A stretch of 64,000 bases of DNA from NCBI RefSeq assembly GCF_947381555.1, contig NZ_CANCWQ010000002.1:1-64000 (forward strand), in the 5' to 3' direction. Made by a program: the position numbers and the translations under genes. Under the pieces are notes generated by a model. It worked only from the letters and a program-made list of their open reading frames with translations, did not search any database and had not been told where the DNA came from. Numbering within the stretch: the stretch's first letter is position 1; each line of letters opens with the position of its first letter. Positions 44,617 to 52,860 of the stretch are shown one piece after another. The stretch comes from Limosilactobacillus pulli (GTDB lineage Bacteria; Bacillota; Bacilli; Lactobacillales; Lactobacillaceae).

Positions 44617-45904
44617 CCGTCGCAAACTGTGGTCAATCTTTGGCCCGGTGATCGTAGCCTGCCTATTGGTACTAGTTTTTTTTGCTTTACCCTGGGGCAG
44701 CTCGCATTCCCAGGCAACCCTGCAGAAAGCTGCCGACTCGCTTAGCCCCCGTGTTTTTAAAAACAGCTCGATCAAAGTGGAGGCCATGCAGGATAAAAAG
44801 AAAAACTACATTCCCTTCTTTGGCTCCAGCGAGTTGAATCGAATGGATCGCTATCATCCCGCAGTCATGGCGGCTCGCTACCATAACTACACGCCGTTTT
44901 TGTTCGGATCGCGTGGTACACAGTCGCTACCACAGCTGTTCAATATGACCATGATGGCATCCGAGATGAAAAACGGTAAAGCCGTCTATATCATCTCGCC
45001 GCAATGGTTCGTTAAAGAAGGCGTAATGCCATCAGCCTTTAAATACTACAACGGCACCTACGCAAATCTGACCTGGCTGAAGCAGGCCAACCCTGATTCG
45101 CCATACGATCGCTACACGGCTAAGCGCTTGGTAAAACTGCTGGGTTCAGAAGGGTCTGTGGCCAACTATGCCAAAAAGATCGCAGATGGCAAGTCACTCA
45201 GCTCCTGGGACAGAACTCATATCGACGTGGAGTCAACTCTACTCAAGCATGAAGATGACCTGTTTTCGGGATGGTTCTTAAAGGACAACTATGCCAAGCG
45301 CATTCAACCGCGCATTAAAAAACTGCCTAAGCACTATGACTATCAGGCACTGACCAAGGAAGCCATCAGTGATGCTAAGCGTTCCAGCAGCAACAACCGC
45401 TTTGGCATTCTCAATCAGTTCTATGATCGACGCGTTAAAGGTCATCTCAAGGGCGTTCCTGGCAGTCAAAAGCACTACAGCTACCTCAAATCGCCCGAGT
45501 ATGCTGATCTGGAAGTGGTATTGAATCAGCTTAAAAAGACCAACACCAACGTTGTCTTTATGATTACACCGGTTAATGTCAAGTGGGAAAAGATGACTGG
45601 GCTGCCAATGTCGATGTACTATCAGACAGCTGACAAGATCAAGTACCAGCTGCGCTCGCAAGGTTTCAACAATATCGTTGACTACTCACACGATGGCGGC
45701 AAGCCAGGCTTTATGGAAGATACTATTCATATTGGCTGGGCTGGCTGGGTCAACTTTGATCACCGCATTGCGCCATTTTTGGAGCAAAAGCAGCCACAGC
45801 CGCACTATCACATGAATAAGGCCTTTTTATCAAAACAATGGCAAAATCTTGATCCAACAACAACCAATTTGAATCAGTTCACCAAGGAACATCTTGATAA
45901 ATAG
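44609..45904 (+). CDS. dltD: D-alanyl-lipoteichoic acid transferase DltD
   Basis: This 431-residue protein has an N-terminal membrane anchor (about 10-27) and an extracellular SGNH-like domain with FFGSSELNRMDRYHPA near residue 70 (catalytic Ser) and a later GWAGWVNFDHR. It completes the transfer of D-alanine to teichoic acid, lowering wall negative charge and antimicrobial-peptide binding. Confidence 0.95.
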   Translation: MNNRRKLWSIFGPVIVACLLVLVFFALPWGSSHSQATLQKAADSLSPRVFKNSSIKVEAMQDKKKNYIPFFGSSELNRMDRYHPAVMAARYHNYTPFLFGSRGTQSLPQLFNMTMMASEMKNGKAVYIISPQWFVKEGVMPSAFKYYNGTYANLTWLKQANPDSPYDRYTAKRLVKLLGSEGSVANYAKKIADGKSLSSWDRTHIDVESTLLKHEDDLFSGWFLKDNYAKRIQPRIKKLPKHYDYQALTKEAISDAKRSSSNNRFGILNQFYDRRVKGHLKGVPGSQKHYSYLKSPEYADLEVVLNQLKKTNTNVVFMITPVNVKWEKMTGLPMSMYYQTADKIKYQLRSQGFNNIVDYSHDGGKPGFMEDTIHIGWAGWVNFDHRIAPFLEQKQPQPHYHMNKAFLSKQWQNLDPTTTNLNQFTKEHLDK

Positions 45905-45911
45905 GCAAAAT

Positions 45912-45951
45912 AAAAAGAGTTCGCAGAAAGAATTAATCTGCGAGCTCTTTT
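45912..45951. terminator. dlt operon terminator
   Basis: AAAAAGAGTTCGCAG pairs with CTGCGAGCTCTTTT. It sits between convergent dltD and the flavin-reductase fusion and may serve both. Confidence 0.8.
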
Positions 45952-45965
45952 AGTATGCGGTTATT

Positions 45966-47222
45966 TTAGTTTTCGGAAGCACCCGTCATCGCATCAGCAT
46001 CCGTTTCTTCCGGATCATCAGCAGCTTCAGAAGCACCCGTGTTGGCATCGGATTCAGCCTGTTCAGCACGTTCTACGGCAGCTGACATGACAGGAGCAGC
46101 TGGTTCGCTTGGCGTACTTGGTTCATCGTTGGAGTCTTCTGAGGCACCCGTTGTTGCATCCATGGCTGGAGCTGGTTCTGCAGCTGGTGCCGGTGCAGCA
46201 TGGCCATGAGAGGCACTGGACGTTGCATCAGCGCTCCAGGCACCATTTTCAGCCAGGCTCAGGATATCATCAACTGAACCCGTAAATTCAATCGTACCCA
46301 GGTAGTGGCCGTCAACATCACGCAAAGCGTAGTAGCGGATCAAAACCCGGTGGCCATTCATCGTCAATGGACGCGCAACTACGTCTTTGGTGCCGTTCTT
46401 AAAGCTGTCGATGATCGCCTTAACAGCAGGAACAGCCTTTGGTGGATGACATTCACTGTAGGTTTCACCAAGCTGGTTGACGTTACGGATGTGTTCACGG
46501 TTTGGCTTGTCTGAGTAATAGGCAAAGCGATCCGTAGCATCAATCAGGTCAATCTCAAATGGAATCGTGTTGAAGATGGCTTGAATCTCACGCAGCGACA
46601 GACGGCCGGTTGGGAAGTTGACATAAGCATCTTCAATCATTGGACGTTTAGCAGACATCAGTTGTTCACCTCGAGAAGCATTCTTGAAAAGTTCGGCATA
46701 TTCAACAAAATTAGTAAAGCATTTTTCCAGATTATCAACGCAGGCCTGGTCGATCAAACGGCCATCCTTGCTAAAGACCTTGGCAGCATTGCCGATCAAG
46801 ACTTCGTTACCGGAAAGCAGGTTGGCATTGCAGTCTGGGCTCAAAAGCATTTTGCGCATTTGTTGCTGAGCACGTGCTGAAGCCTGCCGACCATAAGAAA
46901 CCCCTACGATCATAGCTGGCTTGCCATGCAGCACGGCTGACTTGTATGACAGCCATTCCATTGCACTCTTTAAGGCTGCAGGTACGGCATGGTCATATTC
47001 AGGCGTAGCAAAGATAACCCCATCGGCAGCATTGATTTGTTGTTTAAGCTTCCAGACCGGCGTGGTTTGATCAAAAGGCACATCCTTGCTGAAGGCCGGC
47101 AGATCCTTAATTTCAGCAATTTCAATATCAGCCATGCGCCAGAAGTGCTTCTTCATGAAATGCAGCAGAATCCGGTTGTAGGAAAAATCGGCGTTCGTAC
47201 CGACGATTGCAACAAACTTCAT
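45966..47222 (-). CDS. NADPH-dependent FMN reductase fused to a PAS domain and acidic repeat tail
   Basis: The 418-residue protein has three parts. Residues 1-185 are a flavodoxin-like NADPH:FMN reductase (VAIVGTNADFSYNRILLHFM, FATPEYDHAVPAALKSAMEWLSYKSA). Residues 205-330 resemble the C-terminal PAS domain of DUF438 proteins (FPTGRLSLREIQAIFNTIPFEIDLID, SECHPPKAVPAV, VLIRYYALRDVDGHYLGTIEFT). The last 85 residues are Ala/Glu/Pro-rich with three DAxTGASE repeats. The start ATG shares one base with the stop of the upstream paralogue. A redox-sensing reductase is a fair inference; the electron acceptor is unknown. Confidence 0.85.
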   Translation of the reverse strand: MKFVAIVGTNADFSYNRILLHFMKKHFWRMADIEIAEIKDLPAFSKDVPFDQTTPVWKLKQQINAADGVIFATPEYDHAVPAALKSAMEWLSYKSAVLHGKPAMIVGVSYGRQASARAQQQMRKMLLSPDCNANLLSGNEVLIGNAAKVFSKDGRLIDQACVDNLEKCFTNFVEYAELFKNASRGEQLMSAKRPMIEDAYVNFPTGRLSLREIQAIFNTIPFEIDLIDATDRFAYYSDKPNREHIRNVNQLGETYSECHPPKAVPAVKAIIDSFKNGTKDVVARPLTMNGHRVLIRYYALRDVDGHYLGTIEFTGSVDDILSLAENGAWSADATSSASHGHAAPAPAAEPAPAMDATTGASEDSNDEPSTPSEPAAPVMSAAVERAEQAESDANTGASEAADDPEETDADAMTGASEN

Positions 47223-47818
47223 TATTTAGCAGCCTCCTTTTCCGCTTTGGCCAAGGCTTCTTCTTCCATTTTGACTTCTTCATCATTGGCAATGGCAAAG
47301 CATTCAAAGTCACGCAGACACTTGTCCAAGAACTTGATCGTGCTGGGATCGGTAATGTCGCCATTTTCGTCAAACAGATTCTGGGCAAAACTCATAAAGA
47401 AGTCTTCTTTTTGGAACACCCGAGCGTTGACCCCTGGTGAGATCATGACGTCACGCAGGTCGACTTGAGCCCGCGAAGAACCTTGCGCATCAGTTGAAGC
47501 CCCCACCAAAAGCACCGGCTTGTTGGTAAATGGATGCAGCTGGTAAGACAGCCACTCGATGATGCTCTTTAAAGAAGATGGGACTGAGTGGTCCGTTTCA
47601 GGGCACGCAATCACTACGGCATCGGCGGCTTCGATTGCATCAGACATTTCCTTGATGGCAGCTGGCGTTTCCTTGGCACTTTCATTGAACAGTGGAATAT
47701 TGCGAACGTCAACGACCGTCATGTCATGCTCATAGGCCTTGCTCATGTATTCGAGCAGCATTCGGTTGTACGAATGGTTGGCATTGGAGCCGGGAATTCC
47801 AACAATCTTCAAATTCAT
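47222..47818 (-). CDS. NADPH-dependent FMN reductase
   Basis: This 198-residue flavodoxin-fold reductase (IVGIPGSNANHSYNRMLLEYMSKAY, ACPETDHSVPSSLKSIIEWLSYQ) is a clear paralogue of the reductase half of the next gene. The tail is Glu/Lys-rich and likely helical. Stop and next start overlap (TAATG), so the two proteins should be made together and may form mixed dimers. Confidence 0.88.
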   Translation of the reverse strand: MNLKIVGIPGSNANHSYNRMLLEYMSKAYEHDMTVVDVRNIPLFNESAKETPAAIKEMSDAIEAADAVVIACPETDHSVPSSLKSIIEWLSYQLHPFTNKPVLLVGASTDAQGSSRAQVDLRDVMISPGVNARVFQKEDFFMSFAQNLFDENGDITDPSTIKFLDKCLRDFECFAIANDEEVKMEEEALAKAEKEAAK

Positions 47819-47963
47819 TCACTCCTTATTAATGATGATACTCTCCATACTTGGCATTATTGCACTAGCCTATTTTAATATAAATTTTGGGGAGATTGTA
47901 TAGATCCGCACAAATTTTGTGAAACTAATTTCAAAATGTAAAATTAATAAATTTATCAGCGAT

Positions 47964-47998
47964 AAAAAAGCCGTTGTCTAAAGCTTTAGACAACGGCT
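47964..47998 (-). terminator. brnQ terminator
   Basis: CCGTTGTCTAAA and TTTAGACAACGG form a perfect stem followed by a T run on the minus strand. Confidence 0.88.
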
Positions 47999-48013
47999 CA
48001 GTTTGTGATTTAA

Positions 48014-49390
48014 TTAGTTTTCCTCACCGGCAGCTAACAAACTGTGCTCACGATACCAGTGTACCGACAGACCAATTGCTAGTCCAACCAGTGCCGGTAC
48101 CAGCCAGGATAGGCCATATGATGCCAATGGCAGAGCAGCTCGCCAGCCAGCAACCATTTTACCAAAAGCACTGGCACTAACCACACTTGGGAAAGAGACT
48201 ACCATATCACCCAATGCCGGTACGATAGTCAACAAGACAACAAAGAAGTAGACTACGCCATCCCGCTTGAACAACGGTGAGGCAACCGACAGCAGAATCA
48301 GCACCATTGCCAATGGGTACAAGAACATCAGCATTGGCGTCGACCAGGCAATGATCTGTTCCAAACCAAAGTTGGCAACCAAAAATGAGGCCAAGGTCGT
48401 TAAAAACAGCCAGGCATGATAGCTTAGTTTAGGAAAATGCTTGTGAAAGTCTTGCGCAAAGGCAGCTACCAGACCAACCGCCGTCGTCAGGCAGGTTACA
48501 GTAATCAAAACAGCTAATACGGCTTGCCCTAACCGACCTGCATAGGCATTAACCAGCTGAGTGAAGGCCACGCCACCATCAGCCGAAACCTTAAAATGGC
48601 CCAGCGTCATGGCCCCAACCACGATCAACAGCACGTAGATCAGCGCTACGGCACTCATTGCGATAATCCCGGACTTAGCAACCACTTTAGCAACGTCGCT
48701 ATCACGCTTTTGCCCCAATTGGCGCACCGCCGTCACGACTGTAACCCCAAAGGCCAGCCCGGCCAAGGCATCCATCGTGTTGTAGCCTTGCAAAAAGCCG
48801 TTGACAAACGAGCCATGTACATAAGCCGTCGTTGCCTGCGTGTGAAATGGATTGGCAAAAGGATTAACGAAAGCAACGGCAAAGACAACGAACAGCAGCA
48901 CCAAAAAGACCGGATTCAAAACTTTACCGACGTTGGTTAAAATGTCATTTTCACGATAGGCAAATGCATAAGCCAAGGCAAAGAAAACTAAGGAGAACAA
49001 GAACAGCGCCAGCGTCTGATCAGCTTTGGGTACGAACGGTGCCACCCCAACCGTGTAGGAAACCGTTGCCGTCCGTGGCGTTCCAAACAGCGGTCCGATC
49101 GTAAAGTGAATCAGTACCATAAAGACCAGTGCAAAACCAACGCCCAATGGCCGACCGATGTCAAAGACCCCTTCAGCGCGCGTAACGGCAACCGCCAGGA
49201 CTGAAAGCAGCGGCAAGGCCACCCCAGTTACCAAAAAGCCAACTGCTGCGCCAACCCAGTGGCTGCCGGCCAATTGACCCAGATGCAACGGAAAGATTAG
49301 GTTGCCAGCCCCGAAGAACAGGCCAAACAGCAGTGATGCCACAACCAGATACTGTCTGGTCGTCAGTTTTTTCGATGTGTGATATTCCAT
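48014..49390 (-). CDS. brnQ: Branched-chain amino-acid carrier BrnQ
   Basis: This 458-residue LIVCS-family cation symporter opens QYLVVASLLFGLFFGAGNLIFPLHLGQLAGSHW, the family signature, and has about 12 segments. It imports Leu, Ile and Val. Its T-box leader carries a likely Ile specifier, which fits the substrate. Confidence 0.95.
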   Translation of the reverse strand: MEYHTSKKLTTRQYLVVASLLFGLFFGAGNLIFPLHLGQLAGSHWVGAAVGFLVTGVALPLLSVLAVAVTRAEGVFDIGRPLGVGFALVFMVLIHFTIGPLFGTPRTATVSYTVGVAPFVPKADQTLALFLFSLVFFALAYAFAYRENDILTNVGKVLNPVFLVLLFVVFAVAFVNPFANPFHTQATTAYVHGSFVNGFLQGYNTMDALAGLAFGVTVVTAVRQLGQKRDSDVAKVVAKSGIIAMSAVALIYVLLIVVGAMTLGHFKVSADGGVAFTQLVNAYAGRLGQAVLAVLITVTCLTTAVGLVAAFAQDFHKHFPKLSYHAWLFLTTLASFLVANFGLEQIIAWSTPMLMFLYPLAMVLILLSVASPLFKRDGVVYFFVVLLTIVPALGDMVVSFPSVVSASAFGKMVAGWRAALPLASYGLSWLVPALVGLAIGLSVHWYREHSLLAAGEEN

Positions 49391-49452
49391 TTTTAATGCC
49401 CCCGAATAATTGATTAGAAATCACTCATATCGAATACTGGCTGCACCGTAAA

Positions 49453-49740
49453 TAAAAAAGCCCCTTAACCGAAATTAATCGGTTAAGGGACGCAAGCGCG
49501 TGGTACCACCCTGATTCACCATGCCATCGCTGACACGGTCTTTTACGTACGGCTCCCTAAAGAAGCGATACGCGTGCACGGTAATGGGTGCGACCATCCG
49601 TCCTTACTAGGTTTAAGGATGAAAACTGGAAAGTGATTTTCGTCCAAGACTTTAACCGATCCCCTCTCACCTAACGGGACTCGCTGGCGGTGGCCAAAGA
49701 CTACTCTTCTTTCTTCATTGCATTCGATATGATTAACTTT
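49453..49740 (-). promoter_or_regulatory. brnQ T-box riboswitch, probable Ile specifier
   Basis: The minus strand has GGGTGGTACCACGCG (49497-49511) and a terminator with arms CCTTAACCG/CGGTTAAGG and a T run (49453-49492). The triplet ATC (49635-49637) in GACGAAAATCAC occupies the usual specifier position. A possible promoter starts at TTGACT (49770-49775). Confidence 0.92.
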
Positions 49741-49870
49741 AATAATATACTAATGCTAAGCTCATTTTTAGTCAATGCATTTTTAATAAAAATCATAAAT
49801 AATTTTTGGCCATTCTGCCAATGTGATAGAATAGGACCACTGAAACGCAACAGAACGGAGAAATAAATCA

Positions 49871-51292
49871 ATGGAAAAAAATCACGCACGCTTTAACCAT
49901 CGTCGTCTTCAAAAAACATCTCAGCCGCCAGTCGAGGTCAATATCGGAGATCGATTCCCACTAACTATTCGCAAGCTGGGAATCGAGGGCCAGGGAATTG
50001 GCTATTTCAAGCACAAGGTCTGCTTTGTTCCTGGTGCCTTGCCAGATGAGGTCGTTGTTGCCGAAGTCACTGCCGTTCATCCCCGCTACCTGGAAGCCAA
50101 GCTCCACAAGCTGCGCAAGCCCAGTCGCTTTAGAGTCGAACCGCGCGACAGCTATGCCAGTCAAGCAGGCGGCTTTGAATTTGAGTGCCTAGCCTATCCA
50201 GAGCAATTAAAGTTCAAGCGCCAGGTCGTCTTGGACAGTCTGGCCAAGTTTAAGCCGCGGGGCTGGCAAAATTATGACGTCCACCCAACAATTGCAGCAC
50301 CAGAACAATACGGCTACCGCAATAAGGCTCAGTTTCAGATCCGCGAACGAGACGGTCATCTGATTGCCGGACTTTACCGTGCCAACAGTCATGACGTGGT
50401 CGACATGGAAGAATGTGCCGTCCAGATGCCAGGTACGATGAAGGCCATGCACGCAATCGTCAAGATGTTGGACGAACTCAAAATCCCAGCCTATAACGAA
50501 AAAAACAACAGCGGCATCATCAAAACAGTAGCCATTCGTGAATCACTGGCCACCGATGAGCTGCAGGTAACCTTGATCACCAATACTGCCAAGCTGATTC
50601 ATAAAGCCCAGCTTTTGGACATGATCAAACAGCAATTGCCTGAGGTCAAGTCGGTCGAGCAAAACGTCAACCCTGGTGACACGCCGCTGGTCTGGGGTAA
50701 TCAAATGATTCATCTGACAGGTCAAGAATACATTACTGAATCATTAATGGGACTTGATTTTCATCTGAGTGCCCGCTCATTTCTGCAGCTGAACCCAGCT
50801 CAGACCGAAACGCTCTATGAACAGGCAGCCCAGGCTATGGAATTGGGACCTGATGACGTATTGGTCGACGCCTATGCCGGAATTGGCACGATTGGTCTTT
50901 CTCTGGCCAGCCGCGTCAAAAGCGTGCGAGGCATGGAAGTTATTCCCGAAGCCGTTTTAGATGCCAACAACAACGCTAAACTCAATAACATCCACAATAC
51001 CAGCTATGAGGTCGGCACCGCTGAAGAAGTCATGCCGCGCTGGCAAGCAGAGGGCTTTAAATTTAATGCCTTGGTCGTTGACCCGCCACGGACTGGTCTG
51101 GATGAGGCTTTGATCGAACAGATTCTCAAGGCCAAGCCAGCCAAGTTTGCCTACGTTTCATGCAATATGTCGACAATGGCCAAGAACCTGGCTCGCCTTT
51201 CCAGCGTCTATCGCGTTGACTGGATCCAGCCGGTTGATATGATGCCACAGACTCCACGCTGCGAAGCCGTTGTTAAGCTCAGTTGGCGCTAA
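49871..51292 (+). CDS. rlmD: 23S rRNA (uracil-5-)-methyltransferase RlmD/RlmCD-type
   Basis: This 473-residue protein has an N-terminal TRAM domain (about 22-80), the RumA-type insert and a SAM domain with DAYAGIGTIGLSLA near 335, VVDPPRTGLDEALI near 400 and the nucleophile Cys in YVSCNMSTMAKNLARL. It makes 5-methyluridine in 23S rRNA. The region that holds three clustered Cys for an iron-sulphur cluster in E. coli RlmD reads SQAGGFEFECLAY here, with one Cys, so no cluster is expected. Confidence 0.92.
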   Translation: MEKNHARFNHRRLQKTSQPPVEVNIGDRFPLTIRKLGIEGQGIGYFKHKVCFVPGALPDEVVVAEVTAVHPRYLEAKLHKLRKPSRFRVEPRDSYASQAGGFEFECLAYPEQLKFKRQVVLDSLAKFKPRGWQNYDVHPTIAAPEQYGYRNKAQFQIRERDGHLIAGLYRANSHDVVDMEECAVQMPGTMKAMHAIVKMLDELKIPAYNEKNNSGIIKTVAIRESLATDELQVTLITNTAKLIHKAQLLDMIKQQLPEVKSVEQNVNPGDTPLVWGNQMIHLTGQEYITESLMGLDFHLSARSFLQLNPAQTETLYEQAAQAMELGPDDVLVDAYAGIGTIGLSLASRVKSVRGMEVIPEAVLDANNNAKLNNIHNTSYEVGTAEEVMPRWQAEGFKFNALVVDPPRTGLDEALIEQILKAKPAKFAYVSCNMSTMAKNLARLSSVYRVDWIQPVDMMPQTPRCEAVVKLSWR

Positions 51293-51306
51293 AATTCAAT
51301 TAAAAC

Positions 51307-51341
51307 AAAAACTGCAGCCGCCTGCCGACTGCAGTTTTTTT
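51307..51341 (+). terminator. rlmD terminator
   Basis: AAAACTGCAG and CTGCAGTTTTTTT pair around an 11-base loop. Confidence 0.85.
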
Positions 51342-51363
51342 GATGAGCCCAACTTCAAATTCG

Positions 51364-52860
51364 CTACCTGACTGCCTGCCATTGCTTCCAGGTGGCTGCG
51401 GCACTTATATTGGCCAGTTCCTCATAGGCATGATCACTCATTTTCTGCAGTCGAGCTGGATCGTTGAGCAGCTCAACAGCAGCCTTAACCATGGCATCAG
51501 GATGATTTAAAGCAATCAAACGCCCATTTTCATAGTTGGTGATCATCTCATCAGGGCCATAAGAGAAGTTATAGCTGATTACCGGCACGCCATGACCCAA
51601 CGCCTCCCCCAGCGCCAGGGGCTGAGCATCAATCCGGCTGGCGTTGAGCATCAATTGGGCGTGATCAAAGGCTGCCGCCAGTGGGTATTGATAGTCGGCA
51701 AACTCAACGGCATCGCCTAATTTAAGATCTTGTGCCAGTTTTTTAAAGCTGGCTACGTCATTAGGCGCACCATAGCCATAAAGCGTCAGGTGTGCAGTCG
51801 GAACGGCCGCCTTGATGCGGGCAAAAATCTGGAGCAGCTGATCGGTCTGTTTGTCATAACCCAAACGGCCGACGCTGATCAGCTGGTTAGGGGTGCGATC
51901 AGCCATCTTAACGCGCGTAGTAGCCTTTTTAACCGGTGTACCATTGATCGTCAAAATACGGGCTCGTTTACCCAAGCGCTGCTGCAAAATCCGTGCTTGA
52001 GCTTGGGTCATCACGATAATCCCATCCCATTGCGACAAACTTTCAGTTAGTGCATTTTGTAAAAGACCGTTTAATGGTGCCTTCAATGGATCCTGACCAT
52101 CGTTAACATGACTCATCGGCAGCCATAAATAGCGATGCGCCTTGGATTGCATGTGCAGAATCGGATCAATCGCTACGGCTGGACGATCCGCGATAAAGAC
52201 GTTATTTTCGCCATTGACACGATTCAGTTCATCCAAAAAGAAAGCAAACAGCTCATTTTCGCTGGCAAACCAATGATCTTGACCATACCAGTTTTTTAAG
52301 ATGTTAAGCGAGTTGATCGGCGTATTTTGTACCGATTTGACAAAATAACGCTCCAAATACATTTGGCCATCGGGGCGATAGTAGCGCGCATTAAACTCAT
52401 GACCATCTTGACCAAAAAACTCATCAACTGCCTTAAAACCGCGAATGTCATAGGTGTTGCGCATAGTCAGGCTGCCGGATTGATCATACCAATCGACATG
52501 ATGAATCTGACCAATTGTACCGCCAGCAAAATAGATCGTTGCTACCAGCCGACCGCCATCTCTGACCTCGCGAAAATTACTGCCCATACCGACCTGATAG
52601 TCGATTGAAAGATTTAAATCTGCGGTATGCATTGGCTGGCCTTGATAATCAACGGTCTGAGCAAAAAAGTCATATAAATTGACCAGCTGATTATTAGCCA
52701 CGCCAAAACGCTGCATTGTCCGATGAAGTACCGGATCAAAATCGCGCGTAACCAGCTTTGCCGGCGTCTGATGATCCTTAAACAGCTGCAGCCGCTTTAA
52801 TTCGGCATGCTCGACGCTGGAATTTTTTCCCAGCAGATACTGATTAACAAAAAAATCCAT
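51364..52860 (-). CDS. tagE: TagE-like GT4 glycosyltransferase, second of pair
   Basis: This 498-residue protein resembles poly(glycerol-phosphate) alpha-glucosyltransferases. A long N-terminal domain (about 1-260, with SSVEHAELKRLQLFKDHQTPAKLVTRDFD) precedes the GT4 part with ISVGRLGYDKQTDQLLQIF and the nucleotide site SRIDAQPLALGEALGHGVP. Such enzymes add glucose to wall teichoic acid. The start overlaps the stop of its paralogue by one base. A GtfA/GtfB pair for glycoproteins is a less likely alternative, since no serine-rich adhesin or accessory Sec gene is near. Confidence 0.78.
   Translation of the reverse strand: MDFFVNQYLLGKNSSVEHAELKRLQLFKDHQTPAKLVTRDFDPVLHRTMQRFGVANNQLVNLYDFFAQTVDYQGQPMHTADLNLSIDYQVGMGSNFREVRDGGRLVATIYFAGGTIGQIHHVDWYDQSGSLTMRNTYDIRGFKAVDEFFGQDGHEFNARYYRPDGQMYLERYFVKSVQNTPINSLNILKNWYGQDHWFASENELFAFFLDELNRVNGENNVFIADRPAVAIDPILHMQSKAHRYLWLPMSHVNDGQDPLKAPLNGLLQNALTESLSQWDGIIVMTQAQARILQQRLGKRARILTINGTPVKKATTRVKMADRTPNQLISVGRLGYDKQTDQLLQIFARIKAAVPTAHLTLYGYGAPNDVASFKKLAQDLKLGDAVEFADYQYPLAAAFDHAQLMLNASRIDAQPLALGEALGHGVPVISYNFSYGPDEMITNYENGRLIALNHPDAMVKAAVELLNDPARLQKMSDHAYEELANISAAATWKQWQAVR

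Noticed and set aside
45966..46225. Sortase or surface-anchor signal in the repeat tail of the flavin reductase fusion
   Set aside because: There is no signal peptide, LPxTG motif or membrane segment; the protein is cytoplasmic.
47915..47936. Rex-like inverted sequence TTTTGTGAAA-N4-TTTCAAAATG before the flavin reductases
   Set aside because: The arm spacing differs from the Rex consensus TTGTGAA-N4-TTCACAA and one arm is imperfect, so I do not call it an operator.
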